Notes under the pieces: generated by a model
What the model saw: the letters and a program-made list of their open reading frames with translations, nothing else
Told to the model about the DNA's origin: nothing
Database searches by the model: none
Part shown: one piece after another, positions 7,977 through 16,958 of the stretch
How positions within the stretch are numbered: position 1 is the first letter of the stretch
Layout of the letters: the number at the start of each line of letters is the position of its first letter
Source of the DNA: Gammaproteobacteria bacterium
Lineage (GTDB): Bacteria; Pseudomonadota; Gammaproteobacteria; Arenicellales; JAJDZL01
DNA: 55,991 nt
Assembly (NCBI GenBank): GCA_022823405.1
Contig: JAJDXD010000119.1
Location: 1-55,991, forward strand
Reading direction: 5' to 3'
Position numbers and translations under genes: made by a program

Positions 7977-8765
7977 TTACTTCTGCGCGAAATTAGTCGG
8001 AACGCTGTAAATTCCGATGACTGGTGCGTGGTCGGAAAATTTGATATCGCGGTAGACGGAGAATGAATCGATCTGCTCTTTGAGTCCAGCTGAGACGATC
8101 TGGTAGTCCAGCCGCCAACCGACATTTTTCTCGTATGCTCCACCGCGATTGGACCACCAGGTATATTGTCCGGGACGGCTGTCAACAATGCGGAAAGCGT
8201 CAATGTAGCCTGCTGCACCAAACAGCCAATCCATCCATTCTCGCTCTTGCGGCAGAAAGCCTGAATTCTTAAGATTGCCTTTCCAATTTCGGATGTCTGC
8301 AGGGCGATGAGCAATATTGATGTCACCGCAAATTATGAAATTGCGAGGCTCGCGCTGAAAAGCCATCAGCACGGTTTTTAGTCTTTCAAGTATGACTTCC
8401 TTGAACTCCTGGCGTACATCAGAACTGGTTCCCGAAGGCAGGTAGATTGAGATAATCGTGAAAAGGTCAAAGTCGACTCTCACACAACGCCCTTCGGAAT
8501 CAAAGTCATCCCAACCTAGTCCGTAGCTGACCTCAACTGGTGAGTGTTTGGAATAAATGGCGGTACCACTATAGCCCTTCTTTGCAGCGCAATGAAAGTA
8601 CCCGAAATAGTCTCCAGGATTAAGCATGTCGGAAGTGAGTTGATCTTGTTGTGCCTTAAGTTCCTGAATGCAGACAAAATCTGCTTCCTGAGCAAGCATC
8701 CATTCATAAAATCCCTTACGTCCAGCAGAACGAATTCCGTTGGCGTTGAAAGTTATGACTTTCAT
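7977..8765 (-). CDS. xthA: exodeoxyribonuclease III
   Basis: A 262-residue enzyme of the exonuclease III/AP endonuclease family, which incises DNA at abasic sites and has 3'-repair activity in base excision repair. Catalytic segments are visible in order: NANGIRS near the N-terminus, IQELKAQ (metal-binding Glu), YLPSG, GDINIAH (catalytic Asp and Asn), WWSNRGG, GWRLDYQIVS and the C-terminal SDHAPVIG (Asp-His). Length is normal. It is convergent with the AmpG gene, the stop codons being two bases apart with no terminator between. It is divergent from mutY with about 60 bp between the starts, so two base-excision-repair genes share one promoter region. Confidence 0.95.
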   Translation of the reverse strand: MKVITFNANGIRSAGRKGFYEWMLAQEADFVCIQELKAQQDQLTSDMLNPGDYFGYFHCAAKKGYSGTAIYSKHSPVEVSYGLGWDDFDSEGRCVRVDFDLFTIISIYLPSGTSSDVRQEFKEVILERLKTVLMAFQREPRNFIICGDINIAHRPADIRNWKGNLKNSGFLPQEREWMDWLFGAAGYIDAFRIVDSRPGQYTWWSNRGGAYEKNVGWRLDYQIVSAGLKEQIDSFSVYRDIKFSDHAPVIGIYSVPTNFAQK

Positions 8766-8825
8766 AATTTGATATTGACTGTGTTATTTTTTAGCTAAGT
8801 GTAGTCGGGTATAGGGGACGGATGT

Positions 8826-9908
8826 ATGAAACCATCTGAATGTTTCGATGATTTTAGTCAATTGCTACTCAACTGGCATAACCCTTTGCCTGGTCGCAAT
8901 CTGCCTTGGGCTTTTGAGCCAGACCCGTACAAGGTATGGATTTCCGAGATCATGCTGCAGCAGACCCAAGCGGCGACAGTCGTCCCCTACTATCTGAGAT
9001 TCATTGAAAAATTCCCGAACATAACCAGTCTGATAAACGCCTCAATTGATGAAGTGCTCAATCTTTGGACCGGGCTTGGATACTATTCCCGGGCTCGCAA
9101 CCTGCATCGCGCCGCTCAACTGATCGATGAACAACATAATGGACAATTTCCTGCCAACTTTGACGAGATCCTGGCACTGCCAGGAGTCGGGCGTTCGACA
9201 GCGGGCGCTATTTGTGCGTTGGCTTACGGGCACAAGGCCCCAATCCTTGATGGCAACGCTAAACGGGTTTACGCCCGCAGTTTTTGTGTTGATGACGAGA
9301 AAGATTCACAGCGAATTCGAAGGCTTTGGGAAATTTCCGATGCGTGTACTCCAGCGGAAAACTGTCAAAAATATACGCAACACCTTATGGACCTCGGTGC
9401 TACCGTCTGTACGCCACGCAACCCCAAGTGTGAAGTATGTCCATTTCGTTCGCTCTGTTGCGCTAAAAACGCAAATCTAATCGAAAAATTTCCGCTTAGC
9501 AAGCAACGCGTTATTCGAAAGACTAAAGCAGTCACTTTTGTGATTGCCCTAGACCAATATCACCGACTGCTGTTAGAACGACGACCGTCATCTGGAATTT
9601 GGGGTGGTTTGTGGAGTTTTCCAGAATACCCCGGCGATATCGAAAACGTGCAGAAATGGTTCCAACAAAATTACGCCATGAATATTACGATAGTTCAAAC
9701 TTGGGAACTGTTTCATCATGACTTCACGCACTTCCGCTTGAATATTACTCCACTAATTGTTCAAATTACAGACTCTGAACCAGATCAATTCCGTCAAGCA
9801 GATATCGATCTGGTTTCTCTAGATAAGTCGCTAAACCGGGGTATACCTGCGCCTGTTTTGGAACTCATTTCAAGAATCAACTCAACTCAGTTCAATACGC
9901 AACACTGA
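8826..9908 (+). CDS. mutY: A/G-specific adenine glycosylase
   Basis: A 360-residue MutY, which removes adenine mispaired with 8-oxoguanine. The catalytic glutamate is E41 in SEIMLQQTQ. The helix-hairpin-helix with GVGRSTAGAI lies at about residues 120-130, followed by the catalytic Asp D142 in LDGN. The [4Fe-4S] cluster ligands are C195, C202, C205 and C211 (Cx6Cx2Cx5C). The C-terminal Nudix-like domain, which recognises 8-oxoG, spans about 230-345 (LERRPSSGIWGGLWSFPE). Start ATG at 8826. yggX follows 56 bases after the stop, the usual neighbour in gammaproteobacteria. Confidence 0.97.
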   Translation: MKPSECFDDFSQLLLNWHNPLPGRNLPWAFEPDPYKVWISEIMLQQTQAATVVPYYLRFIEKFPNITSLINASIDEVLNLWTGLGYYSRARNLHRAAQLIDEQHNGQFPANFDEILALPGVGRSTAGAICALAYGHKAPILDGNAKRVYARSFCVDDEKDSQRIRRLWEISDACTPAENCQKYTQHLMDLGATVCTPRNPKCEVCPFRSLCCAKNANLIEKFPLSKQRVIRKTKAVTFVIALDQYHRLLLERRPSSGIWGGLWSFPEYPGDIENVQKWFQQNYAMNITIVQTWELFHHDFTHFRLNITPLIVQITDSEPDQFRQADIDLVSLDKSLNRGIPAPVLELISRINSTQFNTQH

Positions 9909-9964
9909 GTTAAAACTGAACAGGTAAAATTATCCGTAGTTTCAACTTTTAGATTCAGTTTACG

Positions 9965-10237
9965 ATGCCAAATACTGTCAAATGTGTCTTGCTGAAGAAG
10001 GAACTGCCTGCTTTGGCGATGCAACCATTACCGGGACCGCTCGGTACAAAAATCTATCAAAACGTATCTGCTGAGGCATGGCAACAATGGCTCAGTCACC
10101 AAACCATGCTGATCAATGAGAAGCGACTCAGTATGGGAAGGGCTGAAGATCGGAAATACCTGAGCGAGCAGGTTGAAAAGTTCTTTTTTGGCGGTGATGT
10201 GGATATGCCGGCAGGCTATACACCGCCTGAAGAATGA
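9965..10237 (+). CDS. yggX: probable Fe(2+)-trafficking protein
   Basis: A 90-residue YggX protein, implicated in iron trafficking and protection of Fe-S clusters from oxidation. Conserved features are the single N-terminal cysteine in VKCVLLKKELPAL (C7), PGPLGTKIYQNVS, WQQWLSHQTMLINEKRL and the C-terminal FFFGGDVDMPAGYTPP. Coupling to mutY, an Fe-S enzyme, is the standard gamma/beta-proteobacterial arrangement. No terminator is obvious after the stop. Confidence 0.95.
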   Translation: MPNTVKCVLLKKELPALAMQPLPGPLGTKIYQNVSAEAWQQWLSHQTMLINEKRLSMGRAEDRKYLSEQVEKFFFGGDVDMPAGYTPPEE

Positions 10238-10441
10238 GAAACTGAATTGAGATTCGATCAGCTCGCAGAACGAATCAATTAATGAAAAATAATCGTTCAA
10301 CACCGCCAAATCTACTGAACGATTTTCTATAATTTTGCTTTCCGTCAGACGGTTCCACTATGACTTCTTGTCAATTTCTCAGACGATTTTGGCAAATATC
10401 GGCCTTTCAATTCACTCGAATAGGGGCAATCGCTCAATTCT

Positions 10442-10514
10442 GGCCAGGTAGCTCAGTCGGTAGAGCAGGGGACTGAAAATCCCCGTGTCGGCAGTTCGAT
10501 TCTGCCCCTGGCCA
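10442..10514 (+). tRNA. tRNA-Phe (anticodon GAA)
   Basis: All four arms fold: acceptor GGCCAGG/CCTGGCC, D-arm GCTC/GAGC, anticodon stem GGGGA/TCCCC with loop CTGAAAA, and T-arm GGCAG/CTGCC with loop TTCGATT. The anticodon GAA sits at tRNA positions 34-36 (10475-10477). The discriminator base is A at 10514. The following bases are CCT, so the 3' CCA is not fully encoded and must be added enzymatically. Confidence 0.97.
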
Positions 10515-11027
10515 CCTTGTACTTCATTTACTGTTCAAAGGACCTGTATTGTCCTTGAATACCTAGCGACATTAAACTGTTACTCCAGATTAATGTATTA
10601 GGCGAAAGGGTAGAAAGCACTTGACATCAACACAGGACTATTTACGAATCAAAGTTTCTCAATCTCAACGACAATTCGGCCGGAACTTGATATTAGAAAC
10701 TCCTTCTTTGTCAACGATTCATTTGTCAAAATGTCAAGAGCAGAAAGAATGATACCGACAGTCTCACCCGGAACTGAACTCAGCACTGATTAGATGTGTG
10801 TAGATGAATAGTTGACATGCACCATTGCCCAGCAAAGGAGAGCACAAAGTCTTGTATCTGATTGATAACAATAAAATAAAAGCTGTATTAAAGTGTTGGT
10901 GATTGAACTATCATACAAGAGGATAATTTGTACAGTACAAGTTTGAAGAGATCTAACCAGTATCTTGTCTTGACGAAAGGCATCACTGCAACGGAACTAC
11001 AAACTCAATATGTAAAATAATAGGATT
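10515..11027. other. intergenic region between tRNA-Phe and gpsA
   Basis: No gene is seen in 513 bases. A weak hairpin (AAGGAC/GTCCTT at about 10539-10556) follows the tRNA but lacks a T-tract. Perfect TTGACA hexamers occur at 10621 and 10812, but neither has a good -10 at the right distance. The last 100 bases are AT-rich and should contain the gpsA promoter. Confidence 0.4.
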
Positions 11028-12068
11028 ATGAGTTTATCTTCACTCGAATCCCATTGTATTGCGGTCATCGGAGCGGGGTCCTGGGGAACCGCATTAGGAG
11101 CGTGGCTTGCCAATAACGGTCACACGGTTCGAATTTGGGATATCGACCAAAACGTCATCGAAGACATTAATCATAATCACCGAAATTCACAATACTTTTC
11201 AGATCTTGAACTGCCAAATAACCTTCAGGGCTGCAATACTCTGGAATCAGCAATTGAATCATGCAGTGCTGTTGTCGTAGCCGTACCCAGCCGGGTATTC
11301 AACTTAGCGATTAGTTCAGTCTCAGATCATCTGCACTTGATGGATTCGGGCACTAAACCAATCGTCATCTGGGGAACCAAGGGATTCGATTCTGAAACTG
11401 GCGGTCTGTTAAGTGAAGTCACAGTTCGCATACTCAAGGATCGTGCCATTACAGCAACCGTAGCCGGTCCAAGTTTTGCCTATGAAGTCATAAAAGGTTT
11501 GCCAACCGGCTTTCATCTCGCATCTACATATACTGAAGACATAGAATCGATTGCCAATATGTTTCGAAATGCAACTTCGCTGGTGTACACAACGGACGAT
11601 ATCGTCGGAGTTCAGGTTGGTGGTGCGACAAAAAACGTGATTGCGATTGCCGCAGGAATCTCGGATGGGCTTGGATTCGGAATAAATACCAGAGCATTGC
11701 TGATCACTCGAGGCTTCGCCGAAATTAACCGGCTCAACATCGCTCTAGGCGGCAGAACTGAAACGTTGATGGGTCTTTCTGGGATAGGAGATTTACTGTT
11801 AACATGCAGTGGAGACCTCTCCCGAAATCGAAGACTGGGACTTGGGCTTGGAAGCGGCAAGCAACTTGATTCAGTCCTGGAAGAAATCGGCCAGGAAGTG
11901 GAAGGTCTGCAGTCAGCCCGAGAAACCTACCACATTGGCAAAAAACTCGACGTGTTCATGCCAATGACCGAACGGGTATACAGAATCTTGTATGAGCAAT
12001 TGCCGCCCATGCAAGCAGCGATGGAACTCTTGGCAATCGGACCCAGCATTCCTGATCGAAACCGATGA
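11028..12068 (+). CDS. gpsA: NAD(P)-dependent glycerol-3-phosphate dehydrogenase
   Basis: A 346-residue GpsA that reduces dihydroxyacetone phosphate to sn-glycerol 3-phosphate for phospholipid synthesis. The N-terminal Rossmann motif is VIGAGSWGTALG (about residues 13-24). Then come IVIWGTKGFDSETGG and the substrate-site stretch AGPSFAYEVIKGLPTG. The catalytic lysine lies in VGGATKNVIAIAAGISDGLG, and the C-terminal domain has the GLSGIGDLLLTCSGDLSRNRRLG signature. Length is normal. It stands alone between tRNA-Phe and a convergent hydrolase gene. Confidence 0.97.
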   Translation: MSLSSLESHCIAVIGAGSWGTALGAWLANNGHTVRIWDIDQNVIEDINHNHRNSQYFSDLELPNNLQGCNTLESAIESCSAVVVAVPSRVFNLAISSVSDHLHLMDSGTKPIVIWGTKGFDSETGGLLSEVTVRILKDRAITATVAGPSFAYEVIKGLPTGFHLASTYTEDIESIANMFRNATSLVYTTDDIVGVQVGGATKNVIAIAAGISDGLGFGINTRALLITRGFAEINRLNIALGGRTETLMGLSGIGDLLLTCSGDLSRNRRLGLGLGSGKQLDSVLEEIGQEVEGLQSARETYHIGKKLDVFMPMTERVYRILYEQLPPMQAAMELLAIGPSIPDRNR

Positions 12069-12073
12069 TCGAA

Positions 12074-12113
12074 CCGAACAATTCACACCCACATAGTGCG
12101 GTGTGCGTTTCGG
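12074..12113. terminator. imperfect hairpin between convergent gpsA and hydrolase genes
   Basis: Two nested pairings are visible: CCGAA (12074-12078) with TTCGG (12109-12113), and CACACC (12084-12089) with GGTGTG (12100-12105). The hairpin fills the 45-bp gap between two convergent stop codons. No strong T-tract follows on either strand, so terminator function is only likely. Confidence 0.4.
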
Positions 12114-12962
12114 CTATCCGAAGTGTCCCAAAATGATTTCGCGTAATTTCGCGGCAACGACTTCAGGTCGGTGGCTTAGCATCGAAACATGTCCAAGTCC
12201 CGGCAGTTCGTGGAAAACACCGTTTGGAACAAGATCGGCAACTACCTTGCACATGGCAGGGGCAGTCTGAACGTCTTCCGAAAAACTGATGACGTGAAAT
12301 GGCACCGGGCAAGTTGTTAGCCCTTCACGACAATCAAATTCTAAACATGCCTCCCATTGATCGATTAGATCTTTGGGCTCACGGTCGGCAAATCGTCTCG
12401 TATAAAGCGGCTTGATCTCAGCCCAGAATGCAGAATCATGCAGTGCTTTGGCTGGGAAGGCAAAGGGAGCGTAGTGTGGCGCCAGAAAGTAGTCAGGCAG
12501 ATTCACACCAGCCTTTCGCAGATCAATTTCTGCTTGCATCCAGTCACGCGTAAAGCCGTCTATGTACGCTGCTGTACCCATGGGAATTGCAAGTTGAACT
12601 TTGTCTGGAAAATCGATTGCCAACTGCTGGGTAACCAGTCCGCCCAGAGAAAGACCAGAAACGACAGCCTCTCCTGAGCAGAATGCGTCAATAACGGCCG
12701 CACAATCCCGCGCATAGTCTGACATCGTCCAAGGTGCTGGTGGCGAAACAGTATCTCCCGCACCCCTAGGGTCGTAGGAAATACATCGAAATGAGTTGGA
12801 AAGTCTGGAAAACTGCTGTGAATACGCTTCAGCTGTCTGATCACCTCCGGGAATTAAAACAACATCAGGTCCCTCACCCTCAATGACCACTCGCATTGTA
12901 ACGTCGTCAACAGTCAGCAAATGGGTGGATGCATCAGAATTAAACCCGGGAAATGCACTCAT
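12114..12962 (-). CDS. alpha/beta hydrolase
   Basis: A 282-residue alpha/beta-fold hydrolase. The oxyanion region reads VVLIPGGDQTAEAY. The nucleophile elbow is SGLSLGG with Ser105. A candidate acid is the Asp in ISFSEDVQTAP, and the catalytic His lies in LPGLGHVSM near the C-terminus. No signal peptide is seen, so it should be cytoplasmic. Its ATG overlaps the stop of the upstream CocE/NonD hydrolase by four bases, placing it last in the operon oppA-B-C-D-F-cocE-hydrolase. It probably acts on the product or a relative of the substrate handled by the CocE enzyme; the actual substrate is unknown. Confidence 0.88.
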   Translation of the reverse strand: MSAFPGFNSDASTHLLTVDDVTMRVVIEGEGPDVVLIPGGDQTAEAYSQQFSRLSNSFRCISYDPRGAGDTVSPPAPWTMSDYARDCAAVIDAFCSGEAVVSGLSLGGLVTQQLAIDFPDKVQLAIPMGTAAYIDGFTRDWMQAEIDLRKAGVNLPDYFLAPHYAPFAFPAKALHDSAFWAEIKPLYTRRFADREPKDLIDQWEACLEFDCREGLTTCPVPFHVISFSEDVQTAPAMCKVVADLVPNGVFHELPGLGHVSMLSHRPEVVAAKLREIILGHFG

Positions 12963-14959
12963 ACCAAGTCTCTGTCAATATTATCAGACCAGGATTTATG
13001 GACCACCATGCCGTCGGCATCCCTAGCTTTCAGCGACGCTTCAATCTCCCACACGCTCTGTAGTGCACGAACAGTAATGACAGCTTCCACATCCGCACTC
13101 CACTCATCTCTGGCATAGTGTTTGCTCCAGGCGCAAGTGCCAACTGCAGAGTTCGGATCATCAGGATGAATCATATAGGTTTCTCGGCCTGTCTCTCGAT
13201 ATTCAATGCCGGTGTGCAGATGGCGTGCTAGCCCTGAGTCGTTGAATATCTCATAGGTCTCATGCCCTGAGACATAGTCAATGGAACGTTGCCGTTCGTA
13301 ACTTGCAGATGCTAATGTCTCGACTGCCAGAGGCTCTGCGCCTTCGGGTTTCTGAAAACAGTTTTGAGCAAATTTTCCTCTGGAAAGAGGTAGATCAAGC
13401 GCTACATGTTTTAACTGCAATCTGGCCTTCGACTGAGATGGCCAAATGATTGGCCAGTAGGCATTGGACAATGCCAGCCGTAGCCTATTCCCCTTACCGA
13501 TGCGTTGACCGCAGGCGTTTAGCTTTATGCGGACCGGAAAACTTCCTTCAGGCAAAGGTTCCGGATGCGCATGACTGTTTCTATGTGTCAGATTCAATAC
13601 CCCGTAACTGATACGAGTAGCCTTGCCATCCTCAAGCACTTCTGAAAGTACTGCAACCAGATTGGCCTGAGAAACGTTACTCGAAACCTCAGCTGTTAGG
13701 ATCGGAAAGCCCAAAAGATCAACATCTTCGTCAAATGGTTCCGACTCAAAGCAAACCATACCGGCTTCTTCGGATTGATTGATTGGACCATCAGGTACCT
13801 GACCGTATCCACACCAGTTGCCTGACGTGTGTCCTGTATTTTCTGGCGCACAAATAGTAATCGGTTCATTCGGTTTTCCTCCCGGCAACTGGTTGTCGGA
13901 AAACATGGATCGCATTGAAACAACATCATCGCGCCATGTCGGGACCGTAACCCAATGTCCCGGGCGTGTTTCAAATTGTGAATCGGGAGGTACGGAATGC
14001 TGAATCCAGGCGCGAAGCTCCGGTTCTTCCATGATGCCCGTATCAACCCCCTTGAGATGTTGATCCCACCAGCGCAAACACTCTTGCAGAAAACCAATTC
14101 GAGGACCCGGCATTGCAAAATGCGGATACTTGTGTGCCCAAGGTCCAACCAACCCTTTTTTTGTACAACTTAAATTTTCCAGCATACGAAAGATCGTGTT
14201 GGTATAGCCATCAGCCCAGCCACCGACCAGATACACCGGAACCTCCACATCTTCGTAGCTTTCGCAAATTGAGCCATGCGCATAAAACGCATCTCGACGT
14301 TGATGCTGAAACCAGTCAAGTAGCCATAGGCCATTGTTATTCAGTCTTTCAATCCACATATCGCGCCAGCGTTCACCCACAATTGCTGGATCTGGAGGAG
14401 TATGGGCAATTGCAAAGGCAGTCGCTCCCCAGCCAAGTTTTTCCGCAAGTAAAGCTCCACCCATGAAGTGAATGTCATCCGCGTAACGATCATCCGTTGA
14501 GCAGAGCGAAATGACAGCTCCCAGCGCGTTCGGACGCCGCGCCGCGACTTGAAGTCCGTTAAAACCTCCCCAAGATATGCCAATCATCCCGACTTTCCCT
14601 GAACACCATGGCTGCTCTGCCAGCCATTCAATCACCGTCAGACAATCATCCTGTTCCTGTCGCAGATACTCTCCGAGGCATACGCCCTCACTGTCCCCTG
14701 TTCCCCGCATATCGACGCGTACCCCAGCATAGCCATGTCCCGCAAAATATGGGTGCGTCAGGTGGTCGCGTTCCACTGTACCATCGCGTTTTCGATAGGG
14801 AAGATATTCGAGAATTGCTGGGACCGGATTAACTTCAGAATCCTCTGGTAACCAGATTCGAGCGGCGAGTCGGGTACCGTCCGGCATTGGAATCCAGGTG
14901 TTTTCAATTTCTCGAACCACACGCGGAAATTCAGTGCGAATCGATAATTTGGGCATCAT
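12959..14959 (-). CDS. CocE/NonD family hydrolase (first copy)
   Basis: A 666-residue S15/CocE-type serine hydrolase; the family includes X-Pro dipeptidyl-peptidases, glutaryl-7-ACA acylases and cocaine esterase. The catalytic Ser is S129 in GISWGG, the Asp is D250 in GGWADGY, and the His is H276 in GPWAHKYPH. A helical cap lies between Ser and Asp. The C-terminal 300 residues are the jelly-roll galactose-binding-like domain of the family. The frame extends upstream to a TTG at 15031, but the ATG at 14959 has an AAGGAG six bases before it and is preferred. No signal peptide is seen, so cleavage should follow import by the Opp transporter encoded just upstream. The gene at 20598 is a paralogue. 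The substrate could be an ester, amide or N-acyl compound. Confidence 0.9.
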   Translation of the reverse strand: MMPKLSIRTEFPRVVREIENTWIPMPDGTRLAARIWLPEDSEVNPVPAILEYLPYRKRDGTVERDHLTHPYFAGHGYAGVRVDMRGTGDSEGVCLGEYLRQEQDDCLTVIEWLAEQPWCSGKVGMIGISWGGFNGLQVAARRPNALGAVISLCSTDDRYADDIHFMGGALLAEKLGWGATAFAIAHTPPDPAIVGERWRDMWIERLNNNGLWLLDWFQHQRRDAFYAHGSICESYEDVEVPVYLVGGWADGYTNTIFRMLENLSCTKKGLVGPWAHKYPHFAMPGPRIGFLQECLRWWDQHLKGVDTGIMEEPELRAWIQHSVPPDSQFETRPGHWVTVPTWRDDVVSMRSMFSDNQLPGGKPNEPITICAPENTGHTSGNWCGYGQVPDGPINQSEEAGMVCFESEPFDEDVDLLGFPILTAEVSSNVSQANLVAVLSEVLEDGKATRISYGVLNLTHRNSHAHPEPLPEGSFPVRIKLNACGQRIGKGNRLRLALSNAYWPIIWPSQSKARLQLKHVALDLPLSRGKFAQNCFQKPEGAEPLAVETLASASYERQRSIDYVSGHETYEIFNDSGLARHLHTGIEYRETGRETYMIHPDDPNSAVGTCAWSKHYARDEWSADVEAVITVRALQSVWEIEASLKARDADGMVVHKSWSDNIDRDLV

Positions 14960-15027
14960 TGGCGACTCCTTCGTGAATGATTCGGTTACGTTTAGATCTA
15001 GTTTGGCAGCAGAATAGGTACTTTCGT

Positions 15028-16005
15028 TCAAATTGAAGATTGTTTTACCGGCAGTTTATCACCCGGCGAAAGTGGGTAATGACATGCAATGTTACGTACT
15101 TCGCCATTCGCGAATGGTTGATCAGACTTGCAACGGGATTGTACCCAGGGACAACGGGTGTGAAACTCACAGCCAGATGGACGCGCAAGCAAAGAGGGTA
15201 CTTCCGCCGGTAGAGAGATTCTTTCTTTCGCCTTGTCTGGATCAGGCTCAGGGTTTGCGCTCAACAGTGCTGCGGTGTATGGATGGGCCGGTGCTCTGAA
15301 CATTGATTCGGTTTCACCGAGTTCCACAATTCGTCCGAGATACATCACCGCCATTCGATCTGCCACATGATGTACAACATGTAGATTGTGGGTGATGATG
15401 ATCATGGCAAGATCCATGCGTTCTCGTAAATCATTGAGCAAGTTTAGAACTTCACCTTGCACAGAAACATCAAGCCCTGCAGTGGGTTCATCTGCGATGA
15501 TCAGTTTGGGGTTGAGCGCGATTGCTCGAGCAACACCAACTCGACGCGCCTGGCCACCCGACAGCTGATGTGGGTATCGATTGGCAAAATCTCCCGACAG
15601 TCCAACCAGGGACAAAAGACGCTCAGTTTCTTCTTTAATGTTGGCCTTAATCTTGTGAATATGAAATGGTTCGGCGACCAGATCACCCACTCTCATTCGT
15701 GGAGAAAGCGAACCGACGGGATCCTGAAACATCATTGCCATTTGCTGTCGCAGAGGTTTCATGTTTCTCTGACTTGTAGTGTCAATGCGCTCACCCAAGA
15801 ATGTTACGTCTCCATTTGAGATTGACTGAAGTCCATTAATCGCATTGGCCAGTGTTGTTTTTCCCGAACCACTTTCACCGACGAGTGCAAAAGTTTCTCC
15901 AGGTGCCACATCAAAACTCACTCCTGCCACGCCTAGTATCGGCTGACGATTAAACCAGGGACCGACTCGAAACGTGACCTCGACATTGTTGATAGACAGA
16001 ATCAT
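15028..16005 (-). CDS. oppF: peptide-type ABC importer, ATP-binding subunit OppF
   Basis: A 325-residue ATPase of the oligopeptide/dipeptide (Opp/Dpp/nickel) importer class. Walker A is GESGSGKT (about residues 41-48), the signature is LSGGQARRVGVARAIA and Walker B is LIIADEPT. The C-terminal oligopeptide-transporter extension has a Cys-containing region (SGCEFHTRCPWVQSRC...ACHYP) that in homologues binds an Fe-S cluster. Its start codon overlaps the stop of oppD by four bases (ATGA), so translation is coupled. It lies immediately upstream of the CocE hydrolase. Confidence 0.93.
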   Translation of the reverse strand: MILSINNVEVTFRVGPWFNRQPILGVAGVSFDVAPGETFALVGESGSGKTTLANAINGLQSISNGDVTFLGERIDTTSQRNMKPLRQQMAMMFQDPVGSLSPRMRVGDLVAEPFHIHKIKANIKEETERLLSLVGLSGDFANRYPHQLSGGQARRVGVARAIALNPKLIIADEPTAGLDVSVQGEVLNLLNDLRERMDLAMIIITHNLHVVHHVADRMAVMYLGRIVELGETESMFRAPAHPYTAALLSANPEPDPDKAKERISLPAEVPSLLARPSGCEFHTRCPWVQSRCKSDQPFANGEVRNIACHYPLSPGDKLPVKQSSI

Positions 16006-16958
16006 GCGACCAGCCTGTGACAGCGGGCACTCTGACCTTCAATTTCAACTTCAGGCGGAGTCGAGTCGCAGATGTCTTCGCGACAGTGACAACGAGCAGC
16101 AAAGATACAACCTGGCGTACGCAATCGAAGATCTGGAATTTCACCTGGAATTGTTGGTAGATGACGTGTGCGCTCCGATTGTCCAGCTGGGTCACATTGC
16201 AACAGTCGCTCTGTGTAGGGGTGCATGGGTCGGTAGAAGATTTGCCGCGTCGTCCCGCGCTCAACAACTTCTCCCGCGTACATCACCACAACGTCATCAC
16301 AAAGTTCAGCAATTACTCCGAGATGATGGGAAATAAATAGGACGGAGCACCCGATCTGCTGCTGCAGATCCTGAAGCAGTTCAATCGTCGCCACTTCCAA
16401 AGTAGCATCCAGTGCAGTCGTAGGCTCATCAGCTATCAACAATGCCGGTTCCATCATCATTGCCATGGCGATCGCAATTCGTTGCTTCATACCACCTGAA
16501 AATTCGTGTGGGTATCGAGTGAGCGCTGACTCTCGATCCGGAATTCTGACCCGGCGAAGCATTTCTGCAGCATTGTCCAGTTTCTCTGACTTGCTAAGGC
16601 TGGATCGATACTGAATATGCAGCATTTGAGTACCCACCGATATGACCGGATTCAACGCGCCCATTGGATCCTGAAAGACGGTGGAAATTCTTACCCCGCG
16701 CAATTCTCTCAACTGAGAGGAGTTCAACTCGGTCAGGTTTTGCCCTTCAAATAGAATTTTTCCCTTTTCCACCTGTCCGTTATCTGCAAGCAAACCTAAA
16801 ATGGAATTGATCAGCGTCGACTTTCCACAACCCGACTCTCCAACAATCCCAACAATTCGATGTTCCGGAACGTTGAATGAAACGTCTCGAAGGGCACGTA
16901 GCTGCCCGTCTTCAGTGTCGAAGGTAACATTGAGATTCTGAATTTCGAGTATGTTCAT
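16002..16958 (-). CDS. oppD: peptide-type ABC importer, ATP-binding subunit OppD
   Basis: A 318-residue ATPase partner of OppF. Walker A is GESGCGKS (about residues 38-45), the signature is FSGGMKQRIAIAMAMM and Walker B is LLIADEPT. The C-terminal peptide-transporter domain carries PGCIFAARCHCREDIC, the counterpart of the OppF cysteine motif. Its ATG shares a base with the oppC stop codon, so the subunits are translationally coupled. The OppD/OppF pair powers uptake through the OppB/OppC channel. Confidence 0.93.
   Translation of the reverse strand: MNILEIQNLNVTFDTEDGQLRALRDVSFNVPEHRIVGIVGESGCGKSTLINSILGLLADNGQVEKGKILFEGQNLTELNSSQLRELRGVRISTVFQDPMGALNPVISVGTQMLHIQYRSSLSKSEKLDNAAEMLRRVRIPDRESALTRYPHEFSGGMKQRIAIAMAMMMEPALLIADEPTTALDATLEVATIELLQDLQQQIGCSVLFISHHLGVIAELCDDVVVMYAGEVVERGTTRQIFYRPMHPYTERLLQCDPAGQSERTRHLPTIPGEIPDLRLRTPGCIFAARCHCREDICDSTPPEVEIEGQSARCHRLVA

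Noticed and set aside
10621..10650. TTGACA as -35 of a promoter after the tRNA
   Set aside because: No acceptable -10 hexamer at 16-18 bases, so left as an isolated hexamer.
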